From contig NZ_JAMQPN010000005.1 in assembly GCF_026151655.1 (NCBI RefSeq), positions 206,993-270,992 of the forward strand: DNA of 64,000 nt, read 5' to 3'. Made by a program: the position numbers and the translations under genes. This DNA comes from Leptospira soteropolitanensis (GTDB taxonomy: Bacteria; Spirochaetota; Leptospiria; Leptospirales; Leptospiraceae). Position 1 is the stretch's first letter. Each line of letters starts with the position of its first letter. The notes beneath the pieces are model-generated. The model was not told the origin of the DNA. It saw only the letters and a list, made by a program, of their open reading frames with translations, and ran no database searches. Shown here piece after piece: positions 8,938 to 17,607 of this stretch.

Positions 8938-9019
8938 CCTATACGTATGAGTACGTATGGATTTCCTAAACAGTTCTAACTCAATATTGAAATAGCCATT
9001 CTCGTTCGTCTCATTTTAG

Positions 9020-10129
9020 ATGAAGCGTATCTCGTTTGTATTCCTTCTTCTCCTGTCAACCACATGCACTCATAAAAAACCTGACTCTCTCCTTTGGCTT
9101 ATCCCACTTTTAGGAAGTGGAAATAACATATCAGAGCCCACTCCAGAAGGTCCAATCAATCCTCCGGATTCTCTCCTTCCAACTTTCATTCAAATCACCA
9201 TCCTAAAGCCCGAATCAGTAGATACCTACTGCCCCATGTATGGTGGGCTTTTTATCCAGTTCACACAAGGTGCAGAAAAAACCTGCAGCCCTATTGATTG
9301 GAATCCAAGTTGTATCAATATCGGGATCAATGGAAATGGAACCCAAACCATTTTAGATCCCCGTACTTATATAGGGATTGATTTTTCAACTAACATAGAG
9401 GTAGACCCAAGTTTTTTTCCTAAAGACAAAAGATCTAATTTATTTTGTTTTTCAAGACCGATTCCCCAAGACACAAATCATATAAAAATGTATAGTTTCC
9501 AAAATCAATCAAAGAACATATCATTAAACAATTGTTACAATGATATGAATGACAATATATGTATTGATAAGATTCCACTTTTAGGAAGTGTAGAATTTAA
9601 AATGCCAAAGGAATTCCCTATTCTGATCTCTGATGGGAATGGTCATGCTGGATCACATACATTAGAATTAAACTATGTAACGGAAGAAAATTTTTATACC
9701 ACTTGTACTTATGTTGGTAACGAACATAAAAGTGTCGAAGGTTTTACAAAGAATGCATATATTTCTGGTGATCCAGATGCAAAAGGAAGAAATGGATATT
9801 GTATTCAATGTGAGTTTAACTATTGTAATTCAATTGATCCGATCAATGGAATTGTAGTTGAATCTACACCAGTAAACCAATTTAACATCCCTGTCGGAGA
9901 AATTGTTCTAGCCAAATCAGAGATAACGTTATCTGTAATTAAAGGACAAGGCCCTTATAAACACACAGTTCAATGGACTATTGAAAATTTTCGCCAGCTT
10001 GTTAGTTCAAATCAAATGGCAATTTTACCTGCCAACAGTATCTTACTTTTTTGGTTTTTGATTCCTTCACTCATTATGATATTTTATTTTTACAATAAAA
10101 AGTGGAAACATTGGCTACGGAAAAACTAA
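9020..10129 (+). CDS. Lipoprotein with C-terminal membrane helix, unknown function
   Basis: A 369-residue protein beginning MKRISFVFLLLLSTTC, a lipoprotein signal with Cys16 as the likely lipidated residue, followed by the LLWLIPLLGSG segment common in Leptospira lipoproteins. The body is rich in Asn and has at least a dozen cysteines. Unusually, it ends with a strong hydrophobic helix (ILLFWFLIPSLIMIFYFY) and a basic tail, so both ends appear membrane-attached. No family is recognised. Its stop abuts that of the convergent histidine kinase. Confidence 0.65.
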   Translation: MKRISFVFLLLLSTTCTHKKPDSLLWLIPLLGSGNNISEPTPEGPINPPDSLLPTFIQITILKPESVDTYCPMYGGLFIQFTQGAEKTCSPIDWNPSCINIGINGNGTQTILDPRTYIGIDFSTNIEVDPSFFPKDKRSNLFCFSRPIPQDTNHIKMYSFQNQSKNISLNNCYNDMNDNICIDKIPLLGSVEFKMPKEFPILISDGNGHAGSHTLELNYVTEENFYTTCTYVGNEHKSVEGFTKNAYISGDPDAKGRNGYCIQCEFNYCNSIDPINGIVVESTPVNQFNIPVGEIVLAKSEITLSVIKGQGPYKHTVQWTIENFRQLVSSNQMAILPANSILLFWFLIPSLIMIFYFYNKKWKHWLRKN

Positions 10130-11563
10130 TTAGTATGGAAACGATAAGTTAAACTGAACACTTTGTCCAGGAATTACTTTCACGTTTCCTTTTAATTGTT
10201 GGACTAGTAAATTCATTAGTTTAATACCAAATCCCAGATTCATATTTTCCAGTGAGTAAGAATCTGGAAGGGGTTCTCCGTCATCACTGTATAAAAATTG
10301 AATCTGTTGATCCTCTTTTTCTATTTTGATTCTGATTTGACCAACATCTTTATTTAAAAAAGAATGTTTCACTGAATTACATATAAGTTCATTCAAAATA
10401 ATTCCTAAATTATTGGCGATATCAGGTTTCACAATCAGAGAACTATCCAAAATAAAATCGAATTTAATATCTTTAGGATAAGTCGAAAGGATTTGACGAA
10501 CCAGGTTAGGAATGTATTCTTTTAGATCAATTTCATTAGGATTTTGCGATCGATACAATCGATCATATAGGGCCATCATACTTCGCAATCGGCCGGCAGC
10601 CTCATCAAATTGTTCCTTCAAATGGGAGTCTGAAGAAAAACTTGCCTGCATCTTTAACAAACTAAAAACTGAAAAGAGATTATTTTTAATTCGATGATGA
10701 ACTTCTTGCAATAGAAGTTCTTTCTCTCTTAATAATTGTTTCACTTTTTCTTCTGATTCGATGGTTCTGGTAATCAAAGTGTGCAAAGCGACAAAACGAT
10801 TAATATTCCCATCAATGGAACGTAAGGGAACAATCGTAGCATTTACCCAATAGATTGAACCATCCTTAGCTCGATTCCTAATTTCGCCTTTCCAAACAAA
10901 ACCATTTTGAATCATATTATACATACGTTCAAAAAATTCAGAAGAATGAAACCCTGAATTCAACAAACGGTGGTTATTCCCAATTAATTCATCTCGAGAG
11001 TACATCGAGATTTCACAAAACCGATCATTCGCGTAAGTTATATCTCCTTCCCGATTAGTAATCGTAATGACTGCATGTTCATCAAAAGCAAATTTTAATT
11101 GCGAAAATTCGAATTGGGACATTTTTAATTCAAAAAAACTTTGGTAATGAAGATTAGATGTTAATTGAATTTTCGGATTAGATTTCGAATGCAACTTAAA
11201 CTCTGATCCGAGATCTTCTGTGATGTCTCTTGCGATCACAACAATTCTTTTTTTACCATCCGAAGTAGTTGTAAGTTTACCTCTACATTCGAAGGTTAAA
11301 AAATTCCCATTTTTATGAGCGATCCTCCAGATACCTTTAGTTTCTGATCCAGGAATTTGCAATTTCGATATTTTTGTACGCAGTTCATGTCGATCATCCG
11401 GATGAAAAAAATCGTCTACCGAATGACCTAGTATTTCATCTTGCTCATAACCTAATCTATCCTTATGATAGACATTAGCGTAACTAATCTTCTCTAAATC
11501 GTCTATTTCGCAAATTAAATCAGGAACATTCGAAAGTAAGTCGATATAATTTGTTTGGAGCAT
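10130..11563 (-). CDS. PAS-PAS sensor histidine kinase (HisKA_2 type)
   Basis: A 477-residue soluble kinase: PAS domain 1 at about residues 5-120 with a PAC-like end (RIVVIARDITED), PAS domain 2 at about 160-275, then the HisKA_2 phosphoacceptor LLLQEVHHRIKNNL, and a HATPase domain with N box ELICNSVKHSF and a G-rich LGFGIKLMN. HisKA_2 kinases usually signal to stand-alone receivers. No membrane segment is seen, so it senses a cytoplasmic cue. It begins 4 bases after the end of the response-regulator gene, and the two surely form an operon. Confidence 0.9.
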   Translation of the reverse strand: MLQTNYIDLLSNVPDLICEIDDLEKISYANVYHKDRLGYEQDEILGHSVDDFFHPDDRHELRTKISKLQIPGSETKGIWRIAHKNGNFLTFECRGKLTTTSDGKKRIVVIARDITEDLGSEFKLHSKSNPKIQLTSNLHYQSFFELKMSQFEFSQLKFAFDEHAVITITNREGDITYANDRFCEISMYSRDELIGNNHRLLNSGFHSSEFFERMYNMIQNGFVWKGEIRNRAKDGSIYWVNATIVPLRSIDGNINRFVALHTLITRTIESEEKVKQLLREKELLLQEVHHRIKNNLFSVFSLLKMQASFSSDSHLKEQFDEAAGRLRSMMALYDRLYRSQNPNEIDLKEYIPNLVRQILSTYPKDIKFDFILDSSLIVKPDIANNLGIILNELICNSVKHSFLNKDVGQIRIKIEKEDQQIQFLYSDDGEPLPDSYSLENMNLGFGIKLMNLLVQQLKGNVKVIPGQSVQFNLSFPY

Positions 11564-11567
11564 AATT

Positions 11568-12812
11568 TTAAATTTTGTTTACCGGTAAGGAGAATTGAAA
11601 AGCAACTTTGGTTATGGGATTTTCACTCCATTCAGAATGGTCAATCACATTATGAACAGAAAGTTTTCCTTCATGTTTTTTAAAACAACTGTCTACATAA
11701 CTAAGTCCTAAACCAAAATCTAAAGTTCCATATTCATCAAAAACATTTTTCGATAATCTATAAAATGGTTCAAATATCAAATTTTCATATTGCAATGGAA
11801 CTCCGTAAGTACCATCTGCATTGACAACTGGTTGATTATAAACGACACATTTAAACCAATCATGTTCTACATTGGTTACGATTGTTATTTTAGAATTAGC
11901 TTCCGAAAACTTACAGGCATTAATAATAATTTCTTTAAAAGCGTTCTGCATGGTAAAAAGATTATAAGAAATTTTAAATTTTGTGTGATTTGGCTTCGGG
12001 TCGCTAATTAATATTTGTTGTCCTTTTAAATCTAATAGAGGTTTTATCTCTTGAAGCCAAGCCCATAACTGCTCATAAAACTTCTCGCAAGTGATTTCTT
12101 CAAACTGCATCGGGTTAGAAACAATTAAATCAATATCTGCAAACATTTTTAAAGCTTTTTCAGCCATCTCCGTATTGAGTTGGATGAGCTCCATTAAGTC
12201 TGATTCAATTTTATAATGGTTACCTTCTTTCACCGTAGTGTCTGAAACTAATTTTAAGAGAGTCACAAGAGCCCCAAAACCAGCACCTTGACAAAAACTA
12301 TTTTTCAAACTTTCAAATAAATTTTGGTTCAGACGATTGAATTCACCCACACCAGCCATCTTCTCTTTCCACTGAACCCATTCCAGATGGCCTTCCAATC
12401 GAAGCTGACGTTCCCTTTTTGTGATCGTTTCAATACGTTTCATTTCATAATATTCAAACGCACGTTTTAACTTAATGGAAAGCTCTTGTTCTTCTAATGG
12501 TTTTACCAGATAATCATAAATCCCCAATTTCATAACGTTAACAATCAACTTAGGATCAGTATGAGAAGTTAACATAAAAATCACTGGTTCAATTTCATCT
12601 GATTTTAATTCCTGAATTAATTCTGCACCATTCAAACCAGGCATTTCGTAATCGGTGATGATAACGGGAAATGGATTCTCTAAATAATATTCTAAAGCCT
12701 GTTTTCCATCGTTTGCTAGTGTTACTTTATAACCCATATCGGACAAACTGTCCTTTAGAAATGTTGCAGAAACCAATTCATCTTCAGCCAATAACACTCT
12801 TTTTTCTTTCAC
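11568..12812 (-). CDS. Response regulator receiver fused to histidine-kinase-like ATPase domain
   Basis: Residues 1-125 are a full receiver domain: acidic pair AEDE, phospho-acceptor Asp in VIITDYEMPG, Thr/Ser in MLTSH and Lys in YLVKP. After a coiled-coil linker the C-terminal half has a degenerate GHKL ATPase (N-box-like FKEIIINACKFSEANS; FGLGLSYVDSCF). No DNA-binding domain and no clear H-box are present, so it may act as a hybrid output. Start is GTG 12812 with a weak purine-rich stretch upstream. It is first in the operon with the PAS kinase. Confidence 0.85.
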   Translation of the reverse strand: MKEKRVLLAEDELVSATFLKDSLSDMGYKVTLANDGKQALEYYLENPFPVIITDYEMPGLNGAELIQELKSDEIEPVIFMLTSHTDPKLIVNVMKLGIYDYLVKPLEEQELSIKLKRAFEYYEMKRIETITKRERQLRLEGHLEWVQWKEKMAGVGEFNRLNQNLFESLKNSFCQGAGFGALVTLLKLVSDTTVKEGNHYKIESDLMELIQLNTEMAEKALKMFADIDLIVSNPMQFEEITCEKFYEQLWAWLQEIKPLLDLKGQQILISDPKPNHTKFKISYNLFTMQNAFKEIIINACKFSEANSKITIVTNVEHDWFKCVVYNQPVVNADGTYGVPLQYENLIFEPFYRLSKNVFDEYGTLDFGLGLSYVDSCFKKHEGKLSVHNVIDHSEWSENPITKVAFQFSLPVNKI

Positions 12813-12952
12813 TTATATTTCCGGATCCCTCATTGAAACCATCTTACATTGCATGATTAAATAAATCATTCTTTGGTCAACAGATACGAACGAAATTGAG
12901 AGTTAATGAGAAAAATTAATAAATTTCCTAGGATTCAGAAAATAGAATTATT

Positions 12953-15900
12953 CTAAATTTGAGCGAATCGTTTCCGTCGGAAATATTTTATAATCTCTGA
13001 GTAAACTACCATAACTATTGTTCCATGAAATGCGAAAACATATACATGCATAGGAATCGGAGCAAAATAGTATATAGAACTTAGGTTAGTATAAAAGAAA
13101 ATCGAACAAAGAAACAAAGAAAATCCGATTCCGATCCAAATGATTTTATTGGAAAACAAATCCATCTGAAAAACAGATTCGGTTCTTGAACGTTTGCAAA
13201 GTACGTTTGCTATTTGTACAGTGATCGTTGGGAAAAAAAATGCGGTTAACGATTGAAGATACATTGGACTTGCATGAGCCATATTTAATCCCTCAGGAGA
13301 AAGTGGCATCACACCATCACACTCTGTATATACAAAGTAAAAATAAGTAGTTAAACAAGAGAAAAACAAAATCATTCCTTCTACAAAGTAAGATCGTAAA
13401 ATAAATCGAATAGAAATTAATTTTTCATTCCGATTCCTTGGTGGTCGGAACATAATCCCCTTTTCAGGTGGTTCGGCTCCTAAACCCATCGCTGGAATTA
13501 AATCAGTGCCGACATCGACCGCAAGAACACCCATAACAGTCATAAGCAAAGGAAAACCTGGTATCAATGCCCAAAGTAAAAAAGGAATTAGCTCTTGTGG
13601 ATTTGAGTTCAAAACGTACGCAGAAAATTTTCTAATATTATCAAAAACTCCTCTTCCTTCCTCAATTGCATCAACGATAGTCGCAAAATCATCGTCGACA
13701 ATAATCATCCTAGCCGCTTCTTTAGCAACTTCTGTCCCCCGTTTTCCCATTGCAATTCCAATGTCCGCTTTTTTCAATGCGGGACCATCGTTGACTCCAT
13801 CCCCAGTAACAGCAACTATTTCACCTAACTTCTGCAGCATGGTAACTATTCGTAGTTTTTGCGATGGAGATACCCTTGCAAAAATAGGTTCCCCTTTTCT
13901 GATCCATTCCTTGAGAGAGGCGTCATTCATTTTATCTAATTCGACTCCAGTGATGACAACAGGACTTTCTCCTCCAATACCTATGGACCGTCCAACAGAT
14001 TCAGCCGTAAGCGGATGATCGCCGGTAATCATTAAAATTCGAATCCCTGCCGTGTGGCATTTTGCAATTGCTTCAGGAACTTTGGGACGAACAGGATCAG
14101 CAAGACAACAATGACCTAAGTAAACCATCTTGGATTCAATTGAATCTTGACTCCAAGATGAATTTTCCTCGTTTACGAGTTTATATGCAAAAGAAAGAAC
14201 GCGGTAACCTTGGCTTGCAGAATGGTCAGATGCCTTCTTAAGATTCAATCGTTTAGTTTCATCCAACAAAACTACTGAACCATTCTCATAAACATGTGTA
14301 CAAATTGAAAGAATTTCTACTGGACCACCCTTTGCATAAGCAGTGGTAAAGTTATTCGATTTTACTACAACGCTCATTCGTTTTCTTACTGATTCAAATG
14401 CATTCGTATAAATTCGTTGTCCCTTTCTATCGTTTAACTTACTTTGTGATAAATACAACAAAGCAAGTTCGGTAGGATCACCGAAAGGAGTTGGATCTAA
14501 ACTTGCGTTATTACAATAGTAACCGCAACTTAGAAAAGCTTGGTTACCTTCTTTTTTTTCTAATTCTTGAGGTGTAAATGATGAAGAATCGAAATAAACT
14601 TCAATCACACGCATTTGATTTTGTGTTAATGTACCCGTTTTATCCGAACAAATAACAGTAGTACATCCCAATGTTTCGACGCTGGAAAGATCTTTTAAGA
14701 TTGCATTCCTTTTGGCCATCCGTGAAACACCTAACGCCAAAGAAAGTGTTACTGTTGGCAATAAACCTTCTGGAACATTCGCGACAAAAATTCCGATAAA
14801 GAAAATGAAAGCTTGTACAAAACTGAGTCCTGCAACCAAATATCCCAGAACAAGAAAAACAATACCAACCACAAAGGCAAATAACGAAATAGAAATAACT
14901 GTTTGTCTCAATTGTTTTTGCAATGGACTTTCTTCTCGTTTGATTTTGGAAGTGATCCCAGCAATTTGACCAATTTCTGTTGATTGGCCTGTACCAAAAA
15001 CAATGGCTTTCGATTTTCCTTTTATTAAAGAACTGCCCGCAAAAAGGATATTTGGCATTTCCAACCAAAGAAACTTTCCTTCTAAAACGATTTCACTATC
15101 TGACTTATAACGCCTTGCAGATGTAGACTCTCCCGTTAAAGAAGAATTATCAACTTCAACGTCCTCTGATTCTATAATTCTACAATCGGCAGGAACAATA
15201 TCGCCTTCTGAAAGGACGATCAAATCACCGGGAACAATTTCATCTGCAGGAACTGTTGTTGTAATCCCATCGCGAATCACAGGACATTCCTGAGCGAGTA
15301 ACTTACGTAATGCCTCCACTGCATGATCTGATTTAGATTCTTGAAAAAAAGAAAAAATACCATTGATGATAACTACAATAAAGATAGCGATCCCCAATTC
15401 TGGCATATCTACGCCGGGTACAAAACATAGAGCAATAGCAACCCATAACAAAACAGCGAATAAACTAAAAAAACTTCGAAACAATTTCCAAATAACTGGA
15501 GTAGACTTTTCTTTTTCAATTGCGTTTTTGCCAAAAGTTTTTAAGCGAATCTTTGCTTCAGATTGATTTAAACCATTTAGTAAATCTGTTTGTAATTCGA
15601 ATGCAATCTGGGACTGGTTTAGATTTTTATAACTTGGTTTCATGTCCGATTCACCACGTTGCACCACAGAAAGAACTTTTGATTCAGAATCACATTTTAA
15701 CAATTCATCAAAAATTTGAGGGAGTAATGAAGAAAGACCATGTAACAGTCGCAAATGCAAGGAAGGTTGTGTTTCTGGAATGATTTGGAATACAACCAAT
15801 TGAACAAATCGTTCCCCCATAAGAATCCCTTGAGGAATCAAAAACAAAAAAACTTCGGGAGTTTTAATATGTAAGGAGCGAAAATGCGGAATTAAAATAT

Positions 15901-16087
15901 GAGGTCCAAGGTCTCCGAATAAACTGTCTGGGAAGGACTGTATACGATTTTGTAAATCCTCCTTAAATGGTCCTTCATCCATTTTCCGTAACAACTCAAA
16001 ACTTACATCCTCCCATTTTTTTGCTTTAGGAAGAATATGAATTGAGTTTACGTTTAAATATTCAAGGAGCATACTCCAATCAAACAA
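12953..16087 (-). CDS. P-type cation ATPase (Na/K-like, P2) with N-terminal PTS EIIA-like domain
   Basis: Residues ~170-1044 form a P2 cation pump: actuator LTGEST, the membrane motif VPEGLLPTVTLSLALG close to that of Na,K-ATPase, the phosphorylation site SDKTGTLTQNQ, hinge TGDGVNDGPAL, and a C-terminal GTDLIPAMGLGAEPPE that matches the GTD segment of P2C pumps. Residues ~5-145 do not belong to that family. They look like a PTS EIIA type-2 domain, with IPHFR (His68) at the phospho-His position and SLHLRLLHGLSSLL matching the second conserved helix. Start may be TTG 16087 or ATG 16072. Substrate specificity (Na, K, H or Ca) cannot be fixed from sequence. Confidence 0.85.
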   Translation of the reverse strand: MFDWSMLLEYLNVNSIHILPKAKKWEDVSFELLRKMDEGPFKEDLQNRIQSFPDSLFGDLGPHILIPHFRSLHIKTPEVFLFLIPQGILMGERFVQLVVFQIIPETQPSLHLRLLHGLSSLLPQIFDELLKCDSESKVLSVVQRGESDMKPSYKNLNQSQIAFELQTDLLNGLNQSEAKIRLKTFGKNAIEKEKSTPVIWKLFRSFFSLFAVLLWVAIALCFVPGVDMPELGIAIFIVVIINGIFSFFQESKSDHAVEALRKLLAQECPVIRDGITTTVPADEIVPGDLIVLSEGDIVPADCRIIESEDVEVDNSSLTGESTSARRYKSDSEIVLEGKFLWLEMPNILFAGSSLIKGKSKAIVFGTGQSTEIGQIAGITSKIKREESPLQKQLRQTVISISLFAFVVGIVFLVLGYLVAGLSFVQAFIFFIGIFVANVPEGLLPTVTLSLALGVSRMAKRNAILKDLSSVETLGCTTVICSDKTGTLTQNQMRVIEVYFDSSSFTPQELEKKEGNQAFLSCGYYCNNASLDPTPFGDPTELALLYLSQSKLNDRKGQRIYTNAFESVRKRMSVVVKSNNFTTAYAKGGPVEILSICTHVYENGSVVLLDETKRLNLKKASDHSASQGYRVLSFAYKLVNEENSSWSQDSIESKMVYLGHCCLADPVRPKVPEAIAKCHTAGIRILMITGDHPLTAESVGRSIGIGGESPVVITGVELDKMNDASLKEWIRKGEPIFARVSPSQKLRIVTMLQKLGEIVAVTGDGVNDGPALKKADIGIAMGKRGTEVAKEAARMIIVDDDFATIVDAIEEGRGVFDNIRKFSAYVLNSNPQELIPFLLWALIPGFPLLMTVMGVLAVDVGTDLIPAMGLGAEPPEKGIMFRPPRNRNEKLISIRFILRSYFVEGMILFFSCLTTYFYFVYTECDGVMPLSPEGLNMAHASPMYLQSLTAFFFPTITVQIANVLCKRSRTESVFQMDLFSNKIIWIGIGFSLFLCSIFFYTNLSSIYYFAPIPMHVYVFAFHGTIVMVVYSEIIKYFRRKRFAQI

Positions 16088-16165
16088 CGAACAAAAGGAG
16101 ATTCTATCAAAATATAAATTTCTTTCCGAAAAAAATCACAACGAAACTTAAGTTGTCTCCAGATC

Positions 16166-16591
16166 TTACTGAAAGATATCTCTGGGTGCTTTCGGGTATC
16201 GCGATTGGATACCTTCCCACCAAACATCTGTACTAAATGCAGCAGATTCCGAAATTTGCCATTTCCCGTTTGTTTTTTTGAATAAAGCTTCGACATGGCA
16301 ACAATCATAGGCCATTTCTTCAGACAAAGAAATTTCTTTCCCGTCCTTTCTCTGGGCCGTTCCGCGAAACCAAGCATAATCTCCAGAAACTTTAAAATGT
16401 TCTACTACAAATATGAATTCTAGTTTAAACTCATTTGATAGTTTTGTTCGTAAAAGATCTAAAAGATAGCTACGTTCCTTTTCATTCGAACTTGTTTTCG
16501 TTTTGTAATTTAATACGGGAGTCTCTGCAAAAACTCCTAACCCAAAAACTAGAATCATTCCAACAATAAACAGCCGGCTTTTAAAACGCAT
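16166..16591 (-). CDS. Secreted NTF2/SnoaL-like small protein
   Basis: A 141-residue protein with an N-terminal signal peptide (FIVGMILVFGLGVFA). The rest, with KVSGDYAWFRGTAQRKDG and VEALFKKTNGKWQISE, reads like an NTF2/SnoaL-type fold, where the W-x-I near the end is typical; this is a fold-level guess. AGG lies 8 bases ahead of the ATG. The gene starts 6 bases after the SDR gene, so the two are probably co-transcribed. Confidence 0.65.
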   Translation of the reverse strand: MRFKSRLFIVGMILVFGLGVFAETPVLNYKTKTSSNEKERSYLLDLLRTKLSNEFKLEFIFVVEHFKVSGDYAWFRGTAQRKDGKEISLSEEMAYDCCHVEALFKKTNGKWQISESAAFSTDVWWEGIQSRYPKAPRDIFQ

Positions 16592-16597
16592 CTTATT

Positions 16598-17401
16598 CTA
16601 CCTAACCTTTGCATTTTGAATCATTTTGAAAAATAACGATGGGTATAACATCTGCAAAGCCAGTCCGAATTTTTCTTTGATACCAGCAATCACAACTTCT
16701 CTTTGTTTATTTGCAATCGCATGTAAAATCCTATGCGCACACAGTTGAACTGGCAAACCTGCTGCAATCACAGAATCCATAGTTCCTGTTGAGGAACCGT
16801 CTCCCTTCAATGCATTTTTAGAAATATTAGTTTGGATAAAACCTGGGTAAACCATTGTTACGAAAATTCCAGACTTTTCTTCTTCCGACCGTAATGAATG
16901 AAAAAAGCCAACTAACGCGAATTTGGAGGCAGAATAAGCAGATCGAAGTGGACTGCCAATTTTTCCTGCAACACTAGAAATTACGGCGAAATATACTTCC
17001 TTTTTGCCTAAAATTTCTGGAATCATAGCTCGAGTCATTTCTGCGGCACCATAAAAATTCGTATTCATGATTTTTTCTAGTGTCACTAAATCGGTTTCTT
17101 TTGTTAAGGAACGTTGGCTGATTCCGCCATTATGAATGACTACCTTGGGAATTCCATACTTCTGCAAACAACGTTTAGCAAAATCTCCAGCAGATTTGTA
17201 ATCTTCTAAATCTAATTTCTCTACCGCATAACGCCCTTTTTCTAAGTGAAGTTCTTTAACAATCGCTTCTAAATCTTTTACTTTCCGGGATGCAAGTAAA
17301 ACTTTTGCATTTTGTTTATAAGCTTGTATGACTAGTTCTTTTCCAATCCCTGAAGATGCTCCCGTAATCCAAACCCATTCGTCTTTATAAAATTGATTCA
17401 T
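16598..17401 (-). CDS. SDR-family NAD(P)-dependent oxidoreductase
   Basis: A 267-residue classical short-chain dehydrogenase: cofactor motif TGASSGIG near the N-terminus, NGG in HNGGIS, catalytic Ser in VISSVAG and the YSASK pair. The Arg in ASRK after strand 2 suggests NADP preference. ATG 17401 is chosen over GTG 17410 because AAAGG lies about 8 bases upstream. The C-terminal ~50 residues are hydrophobic, as in membrane-associated lipid reductases of this group. The substrate is unknown. Confidence 0.9.
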   Translation of the reverse strand: MNQFYKDEWVWITGASSGIGKELVIQAYKQNAKVLLASRKVKDLEAIVKELHLEKGRYAVEKLDLEDYKSAGDFAKRCLQKYGIPKVVIHNGGISQRSLTKETDLVTLEKIMNTNFYGAAEMTRAMIPEILGKKEVYFAVISSVAGKIGSPLRSAYSASKFALVGFFHSLRSEEEKSGIFVTMVYPGFIQTNISKNALKGDGSSTGTMDSVIAAGLPVQLCAHRILHAIANKQREVVIAGIKEKFGLALQMLYPSLFFKMIQNAKVR

Positions 17402-17607
17402 ACGGCACACCTTTATCCTTTGTTCCCTTTTGCTATGGTTTCGTCCGAATACAAAATTCCCACAACTTGTTTTTCAATCGAAAAGGTATTTAAGAGATAA
17501 GAGAAATTTGGAATAGAAGATCCAAAAAACCGAGTCCCGAGGATCGAAACCGCATAGGACTCAGTAAAAACGAGGCAGGAAATTTTATAGAACTAAAATT
17601 TTATTAC

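Noticed and set aside
14640..15068. A 142-codon minus-strand frame inside the P-type ATPase gene
   Set aside because: It is in another frame of a strongly conserved pump region and its composition is Cys/Phe-rich and unnatural.
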